In this document: piece by piece, positions 56,780-64,000 of the stretch | Position numbering within the stretch: the stretch's first letter is position 1 | How the letters are laid out: each line of letters starts with the position of its first letter | Assembly: GCA_030761205.1 (NCBI GenBank) | Contig: JAULJL010000004.1 | Span: forward strand, 21,053,172-21,117,171 | DNA: 64,000 nt | Direction of reading: 5' to 3' | From: Fremontodendron californicum | Lineage: Eukaryota > Streptophyta > Magnoliopsida > Malvales > Malvaceae | The notes under the pieces: generated by a model | Told to the model about the DNA's origin: nothing | The model's input: the letters and a program-made list of their open reading frames with translations, nothing else | Database searches by the model: none | Made by a program: the position numbers and the translations under genes

Positions 56780-57639
56780 AGCACTAGCCTATATTAATAG
56801 GGTACTCAGTACTTCTGATACCTCTGATTTGAAATGGAAAGTCTTTCAAAGACTCTTAAAGCCAAGCCAACTTCTGTTTTATTTCCCCCAAATGTATGTC
56901 ATGATGAATGAGCCATGATTGTTATTTGATGCATGTGAAGCCTAAACAATATGATGTATGTACATGTACATGTACATGTACAATGGAAACATGCTGATCA
57001 TATATGTAATAAATGCAATCACGATGCCAACATGTTGCAAGAAAAGAAAAACAAATCAACGCATGGATATATGCAATGAATGATCATGTTCATTTTAGCG
57101 TATTTCCCAATGAATGATCATATACCGTATGAATGCAATACGGTGTCAATTATGCAAACAATGAATGATTGATATAGTATATACCAAGAAGATCATGCTA
57201 ACCATGTGTGTCATGAATGCAACCTAATGCTAACATGATGTATGTAATAAGCAAATTAATGCATGAACATATACAAAGAAATCATGCTGACTATGTTTGC
57301 ATAAATGCAACCTGATGCTAACATGATACATGTATGAATGTATGGTATGACCACTAATTGATCGGATGCGAAATGCAAAAGGGGAAGATATCACGGAGGA
57401 AATAAGAATCGGAGGAACTTAATCATCAACGTCTCATGAATTTGAAACATAGTCAATTCATTCCCATATCAATGTTCACAATGGTATAAACCATGTTTTA
57501 CAAAATCTGAGCAGTAGTTAAAACTGTCATTTACAAGCACTTTATTCTTCCTAGCATCCTAAGGCTATAAGAGCCGGCTACTGAAAAAGTGAAATCCTAT
57601 TACATCATATAAGACCGAAGTCTTTCCATCTTAATACTG
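56780..57639. other. spacer between the two gag-like ORFs of element B
   Basis: Non-coding, with a TGTACATGTACATGTACATG microsatellite near 56957-56982 and many ATGCAT/CATGAATG words. No homology noticed to the spacer of element A beyond composition. Confidence 0.55.
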
Positions 57640-58605
57640 TAAATCTCCCAATCCTAATGACGCTTTCCCAGTCCTCTATCAATCAGTGTCGTTGGATCCA
57701 ACCACTTGGCATCGATAAGAGTTTGTACTTTCTTTTTGAATGCTATCTAGTCTTCAATGTTATGGCCAACAATTCCACAGTGGTAATCACATCTTGCATT
57801 TGGATTATACCATCTTGGATATGGTGGTAACAGGGGTTTCAATAGGACACAGGGCAACCATGTGATTTTGGATCAATATAGGGAGAAGCTCTCGGTAGCT
57901 GATTGGAAAGGGATCAAAATGCATTTGGGTCTTATCTTGGGGTCGTTTCTTAGTCACACATGGCCTAGGAGTTGGGCCACTTGGTGGTGGCACTAAGGTC
58001 CGAACTAGAGTATTTACATGGAGATGTGGCGGAATAGCATGGTAAGGGTATGGATTTGGACACGGGGCCTTTGGAGGTTGTACATAGCTCGAGGTTCCTA
58101 TCCCAGATGCTGGATAAGGTGATTGATGAGGGAAATAATATGAACTGGCAGTTGGTGGTGATGGAGTGGGATTTAGGAATCTCGTAGTGGTCATCCCAAT
58201 GGACGATTGGACCATATTAGGGTGGGGATAATGGTTTGGACCTAGAACAGTTTGCAAGTATGGTACAGGATCCGAGGTTTCTATCTTTGGTATCCGGCTC
58301 TCAGGTTTAATAATTTTCATGATTCTGTCCACAATTTCATCAGGATTGCAACCTTTGTGGCATTGACAAGCGCAGGATTCAACAAGGATTGTATGTTCTG
58401 GACCTAATGGTTTTGGTTGATCCGAAGGCGATGCAGAGCCCTGAGAAAGTTCCTCTTTACTTTTACCCATATCCTTAACCATTTTCAGCAATTTGGCCAG
58501 CTGTTCCTTCACCTCTTGGATTTCATGTCCACATTCCTCTTGATTGCGTTCCAAAGCACCCAATCGTTCCTCCGATTCATTCCTCATATCTCGAACCCCT
58601 TTCAT
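57640..58605 (-). pseudogene. second gag-like ORF of element B, broken at its C-terminus
   Basis: 266-codon frame (58605-57805): coiled-coil start (LGALERNQEECGHEIQEVKE), then SCACQCHKGCNPDEIVDRIM, a Pro-rich stretch (YHAIPPHLHVNTLVRTLVPP), and DPFPISYRELLPILIQNHMV. After a frameshift near 57810 it reads LLPPYPRWYNPNARCDYHCG, IVGHNIED, stop, IAFKKKVQTLIDAKWLDPTT, the same gag C-terminal zinc block. The central gag domain (the SG.A..WY region) is absent. It looks like a partial gag from another Tat subfamily, placed where element A has ORF1. Confidence 0.7.
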
Positions 58606-60096
58606 GCAAATGAAAATGTCATGAGATTAATAATAAAATTATGAATGTACATACTCTATTCCTATGTGCATGAATATACTGATGATTAATGCATGAACAT
58701 ATACAGAGAAATTATGGTGACTATGTATGCTATGGATGCAATCTAATGCCAACATGATGGATTTAAAAAATGAATAAATTGATGCACGGGTATATACAAA
58801 TAATGACCATGTATGTATTCTACAATGAATGACCATGCATGCTATGATGTCAAAATGATACATGCTAAGAATAAATGAATTAATACAAAGGTAGGTACAA
58901 AGAATGACCATGTATATCACAAATGTATTCTACAATGAAGAACCATGCATGTTAGGACTGTAAAACGATGTCAAAATGATACAAATACAGAAAAAATGAT
59001 TACACGAGATTGTGGGACCTAAATCTTGATTATTCAAAAATCTCATTATGCAAGATTTGCCTCCAAATTTATGATTTTTTTAAACATGTTTTTTTTTTTA
59101 TGTAAAACCAATCATATTATTTTCAAAAGAATTTCGGGGTAGTGGATCCTACTATGGTACAATATCCAAATGTTCATGCAACACTACCGGTTTTATGAAG
59201 TCATCAAATGAAATTACCAACTGTTTATTGCAAAGAATGAGATCAATAATACAACCAAAAATGTACATGCTCTATTCACACATGCATGAAATGTGAAAAA
59301 TGCAAAAATGCTTGAAAAAGAATTTTTTTTTTTTTTAAAAACAACTAATGAACATCTGCCCCAACAATATCTGCTTATTTAGGCATCACGATGCCTTCGA
59401 GGCGGAGTATCACATTTATTACGGGCGATGTACGTACATCATTGCCCGATCTACCACACTTATTCGGAGTGTAAAATAGGTAACAAAAGGTTTAGAAATG
59501 TCCCTCCATGTGTTCCTATTTTCGGTATATCTAACAGAAATCCAGCATGGCTTCGCTTAGGTTCACTATATGAGGGTGAATCGGATCTAAAGGCCCCGAA
59601 TTTCTCTTCACTGTCACCGGTGAAGGCTAGTAAGGCACCCCGATAAAAGCAGGTTCAATTCGTTAGAGTCTATTTCCCTAGCCCATGCGGACTGTTAATC
59701 ACGAAGGCTTAGTTACTTTGCTCCCACCTAAAAGGACGGAACCCGGGTATAGGATTCATGATATGCAAATGCACGTGTAGTGTGTGTGGAGGAACAACAA
59801 ACCTTTCACCACCTATTCTACACCCCTTATTCTAAATGCCCCAACTATTTATAAAAAACAATCAAGAATAGTGTAACGCATTAATCAACAAACAATTATA
59901 ATATACAATCTTAAATAACTAGAGAACAATAATAAAATGCATGCACATGAGAATGAACATATTTAAAAACATTTTATTATTTTCAAAATTCTCCTTATTA
60001 AAATAAATATGGGAATTAAAATTAAATACCAATTAAACCAACCAAAACCGAGACTTTGATAACACACAACTAATTCTAGGCCTGACTCTCTAATAG
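58606..60096 (-). other. element B 5' leader
   Basis: Non-coding; ATG-rich low-complexity words at 58640-58980, and at 59380-59830 the leader block shared with element A (TTATTACGGGC, TTGCCCGATCTACCACACTT, TCACTGTCACCGGTGAAGGC). ORF1 is absent. Confidence 0.65.
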
Positions 60097-60114
60097 TCCC
60101 CAGCGGAGTCGCCA
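60097..60114 (-). other. primer binding site of element B (tRNA-Arg type)
   Basis: Minus strand TGGCGACTCCGCTGGGGA, three bases inside the LTR start at 60118; identical to that of element A. Confidence 0.85.
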
Positions 60115-60117
60115 AGC

Positions 60118-63100
60118 TGTCGTAACCTAAATAAATAACGAGTCTCATCGCAAGACTTTAATATTCGTTAAGCGTGACATTAAAAAACACCGAGGAAAAG
60201 TCGACTTAATTCCTCTAGAAAAATGAAGGTTTTGAAAATGACCTTAAAAAAAAGACATGGAGTCGCCACCAATCTTTTTTAGCTAGGTGTGATCGGTCAC
60301 CTATTAAAACCGGTTTTTATAAAACATTTTAAAATTAACTAAAACATTTTTAAAACCAATTTCAAGTCTGCGTTATAAACCAGTGAAATCAAAGAAGCGG
60401 GTTCGGGAGTCGGTTACATGTGGGGAATGATTAGCACCCCCACAACGCCCGTATAAATTGGTACCTTATTAATCGTGTGTTATCTCAAGTCTCGGTAAAA
60501 AAGTCGGTTTTAAATTTAGTATTTCAAGTTAATTCCCAATTTAAAGAAAAAATAATTTCATTTTTAATTGAAAATGATCCGAAATTTATAAATTCAAAAT
60601 TTTCCTATATTCCCCAACAAAGGTGGCAAAATATAGAAATTTTTATTAATTTGGAAAACTTTCTGAATCATTCTCATTTTTTGAAAGAAAGATAATTGAT
60701 GATATTCCCTCCAGCAAACCCGGTAGAGAACTCATGAATTATTTTTAACTCAAGAAAATCTTTATTATTTTTTATTGAAAAATCATTATCCTTTTGAAAA
60801 CATTTTAAAAGATATGAATATGTATATGCATGACATAAATAAAATGACATAGCAAAATCTAAATAATATAATGCATCCTAAATGATATGATATAATTTAA
60901 ATGCCTTAGCATATTTTAAATGAAATGAAATAAATGCCTTAGCATATTCTAAATGAAATGAAATGTCCTAGGTATCATAATATGTTCTATATGAGATGCA
61001 ATATCCTATGTCATATGATATATTCTAAATGAAATGAAATGACCTAGGTAACATAATATATTCTATATGACATGCAATATCCTAAGTCATATGATATATT
61101 CTAAATGAAATAAAATAACCCAAGTAACATAACATATTCTATATGAAATGAAATAACCTAAGTAACATGATATTTTCTAAATGAAATGAAATAACCTAAG
61201 TAACATAACATATTCTATATGAAATGAAATAATTTAAATGACATGGCAAACATGAATGATATGGCATATAAATTAAATGAGATGGAATATGAAATAATGC
61301 TATCATATAATATGCATGAAAATAAAAATGAAAATAATAATGCATGAACATAGTATATGCTAAATAATATGACAAAAAAAATAACTAAATAAAAAGCATA
61401 GGATATCATGAAATATTCCAAATCATATAATAAACAATATAACATAACTCAAAATCATAACAATATCATATAAATTATCATAGCAAGAATCATATATTAT
61501 ATAAAATGCATGAATATGGAAAATGCAATGCATGAAATGTATTTTTTCCTTTAATTAAGGAAATCTGTATATCTAAAAAGATATCCGGCTACCTTAGGAA
61601 AATATGTCAAATTAAATATTCTAAAACCAAAATACTTTGTGATTGTTTGAAAACAATTTTGAAAAGCTTGAATTAAAAATAAAAATTGGGCTAATTTTTT
61701 AAAATGGCTCTAATTTTCCAAGTTTAAAAATCCGGACTTGACTATCCTTAACCCGAGACTTGAAAAACCATTTTTAGAGTTAAAAAAGGCTTAGAAACTA
61801 CCCTAATCTGTAGCTAACCCTCCTAATCAGCCCACTCTAAGTAACTTAACCAAAACAGAAAATTTATTTTTCTTTAAATTCAATTCTGACTCCACTGTCT
61901 AGTTTTAAGCCACAATTTTTTATCCTATTTTTAAAAATTCCAAAAAATCTGAAAATGTACTGGACACTCGGGACATGTAAAACTACACAGTAAAAAATCA
62001 GCTTAATTTTCTGATTAAAGACGAATGCCCAGAAAAATCGGAAAAGTACGAAAACTGGGTGAAAAAACTGTTTTGCCAAAATACATTTTTGCCTTTGATA
62101 AAATCATTTAAAAATCAAAGTAAAAATATTTAAGTCTCACAAAATGACTCACAAACAGTAGCTAGGACTTTTTGAAAGTTAGATAAAAATTGGCTAATTA
62201 AAAAAAATCACAAAGGTAGAATAATCAATTTGACAAAACTTAATTTTCCACAAGTGTGCTCAAGAGAGCATGACTTTGAACCATTAATTGGCTCAAGTCA
62301 TTATTCAAGTGGCATGAACATGAAATGCATGAAATAATACAGCAAACATAATGCATGAAATGCATGGATTTAAACCTAAATGTCATGAAAAAATGCATGG
62401 CATTCATAAAGTGACCTAGACCTAAATGAACCTGCACGACATTTAATGCAACCTAGACCTAAAATGCATGAACATGCATGGCAAATAAACCTAACTTGAT
62501 AACTAAAATATGCATGGCATTTTCACAAAAACAAATCATGCTTAAACCAAAAACTCAACCAAATATCATGCAAATGCTAACCTATCAACAAACATGGCAA
62601 GAATGCACATAAAATGCAAAAATTCCAAGGGTGGCCGAATGGAATAATGTGACTAGCAAACATGACATTTTCACAAACACTTGGTATACTAACATGCTCA
62701 ACTAAATCAAATGTCATACAAATGCAAAAAGCTACCAACTAACATGGCAAAAATGCAACACACAATGCAAAACACATGGAGTAGCCAAATGGCCTCAAGC
62801 TCCAACAAGCATGGCATTTTCACAAACACTTGGTATACTAACATGCTCAACTAAAATATAACACTCAAATCATGCAAAAATCACACAAGCATTTTCACAA
62901 ACACTTAATATACTAAATCTAAAACATGCTCAACTAAGATATAAAACTCAAATCATGCAAAGACCACACAAGCATTTTCACAAACACTTGATATACTAAA
63001 TCTAAAACATGCTCAAATTTAAACATCATGAAAACAGAAAATTAAAAATGCAAGAACATGATATTTAAATCATAAATGACAACAAACAAAGCAACCAAAT

Positions 63101-64000
63101 TAAAATATAACTCAAGTACATGAAATAACATAACATTTAAAATACCAAGATCAAAGAAAATAACATAAACAATATGGTAAAATAAACCAAAACAACAACT
63201 TAAATAAATAATGTAGGCTATTTGGCCATGGTGAGTTTATTGTAAAAAAAAATTGTAAAAAGTATCTTTAAGAAAGAGATAAAGGAAGATCCTAAAAGAA
63301 AAATAAATAAAAAATTATTGAAAATAGAAACTCACCAAATAATAATCAAAATAGCAAAAATAAGAATGGAAAATCAAGAAAGTGCAAGAGTTGGTGCTCA
63401 AGAGCAACCTCAAGAAGTTATCTTTCAAGCTTTATCTCTTCAAACTTTCCTTTCATTTCTAAACTTTTCTTTTTTGCTTTCAACCAAGGAGAGAAAAAAC
63501 TAAGTAAATACCAAAAGAACTCAGCCAAATGAAATGAAAAAATGAATTTTCTGCCCCCTCCTACTATGCTGGCCGAAACCCCCTCATATTGCCCAAGGAT
63601 GTTGTCATTTTTCTTATAACCAATTTTCCATCAAATGGCTAATAATTCAAGGTGAAAAATCATGAAATTACCACCTTTAGATTATAATCTCAGCTCTCTC
63701 AAATTAAAGCTGTTCAAGAATAATGTTGACATCTCTCTTGGCCTATGTGGCTTAATCACCATGGCTTGATCAAAGAGAATCTCTAACTAACTCTTGATTT
63801 TTAGCCATTTGATTGAAAAATCAGAAGCTTCCTCCTTCCTTTGGGCTTGGGCAGGCAAGCACTTCTCTTTTCCAGCCTAACTCTGATTTTTTGAAAGGCC
63901 CAAAGAAGCCCTTTTCGGTTGCTTGGGTGAAATGACCGTTTTGCCCCCGGATGCAAATAATTATCAAACGGACTCCAAATTCAATTTTTATTTTTTTAAT
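60118..64000 (-). repeat. element B 5' LTR (right), truncated by the window end
   Basis: Starts TGTCGTAACC (one change from the left LTR) and aligns with 46219 to about 50100 of the left LTR, including the arrays at 60890-61230 and 62665-63020. The remaining ~1.4 kb and the right target-site duplication are outside the window. Confidence 0.92.

Larger units (their letters stand above)
46219..64000 (-). mobile_element. Tat/Ogre-type retrotransposon (element B), pol-less, runs off the window
   Basis: Same LTR family and same 18 bp primer site as element A, coding on the minus strand. Left LTR 46219-51492; right LTR from 60118 past the window end (about 1.4 kb missing if equal in length). The first ~370 bp of the LTRs differ by about 4% by eye. 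Internal region 8.6 kb: leader, a gag-like ORF (58605-57640), a second gag ORF (56779-55622), long non-coding 3' region with tandem repeats. No protease, RT, RNase H or integrase. The 5 bp before the element are ACAGG; the partner is outside the window. Confidence 0.9.

Noticed and set aside
61215..61445. Hydrophobic membrane-like ORFs in LTRs (also 11493-11768, 39085-39267, 47308-47538)
   Set aside because: Minus-strand reading of AT-rich ATG/CAT-rich LTR sequence gives F, I, L, Y-rich peptides; same LTR position in all copies and frames not preserved.

Overview
The window is plant nuclear DNA, roughly two thirds A+T, dominated by nested LTR retrotransposons. TE family content (Tat/Ogre elements with ~5 kb LTRs, an Athila-type element, degenerate Copia, MULE and foldback elements) and the flavour of the broken host gene suggest a eudicot, possibly Malvaceae such as cotton; the species is inference. 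I see no intact host gene. The only long intact reading frames lie inside the youngest retrotransposon.

Layout. 504-2060 is a broken Mutator-like (MULE) transposase gene on the + strand. 2630-2857 holds four tandem hairpins. 3428-6796 and 43265-43990 hold the remains of a + strand U-box E3 ligase gene of LIN type, interrupted by small inverted-repeat elements (3934-4082, 4235-4631, 4714-5012), by a segment carrying a C2H2 zinc-finger fragment (about 5305-6255), and by a Russian-doll nest of retrotransposons. In the nest, a Copia element (7800-43092) was split by a Tat/Ogre-type Gypsy element A (10410-42220, target-site duplication CTTGT), whose right LTR was in turn split by an Athila-type element C (28608-38248, target-site duplication ACGCC). 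All three code on the minus strand. LTR divergence falls in the expected order: about 15% or more (Copia), about 6% over the first ~230 bp (A), and six differences in 1501 bp (C), all counted by eye. 44944-46218 is a degenerate DUF4283-type retroelement ORF cut by a second Tat/Ogre element B (46219 to beyond 64000), which has lost its whole pol.

Most interesting object: element C. It has near-identical 1501 bp LTRs, an Athila-type primer binding site and polypurine tract, and one open 927-codon frame in which gag and protease are fused in frame to the C-terminal tail of integrase; reverse transcriptase, RNase H and the integrase core are absent. Downstream on the same strand, where Athila elements often carry an env-like gene, sit two intact extra ORFs: a 178-residue basic Cys-rich protein of unknown family, and a 215-residue intronless LOG-like protein (cytokinin-activating phosphoribohydrolase family). 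Each extra ORF has a good 3' splice site just upstream, and a CAG|GT donor lies just before the gag start, so a retrovirus-like splicing scheme is readable from the sequence. This looks like a recently mobile, non-autonomous, cargo-carrying retrotransposon.

Element A keeps recognisable ORF1 (DUF7745-like), gag, protease, RT, RNase H, a second archaeal-type RNase H and integrase, all damaged, plus a readable intron between protease and RT as known from Ogre. A and B carry unrelated tandem repeat arrays in their 3' untranslated regions.
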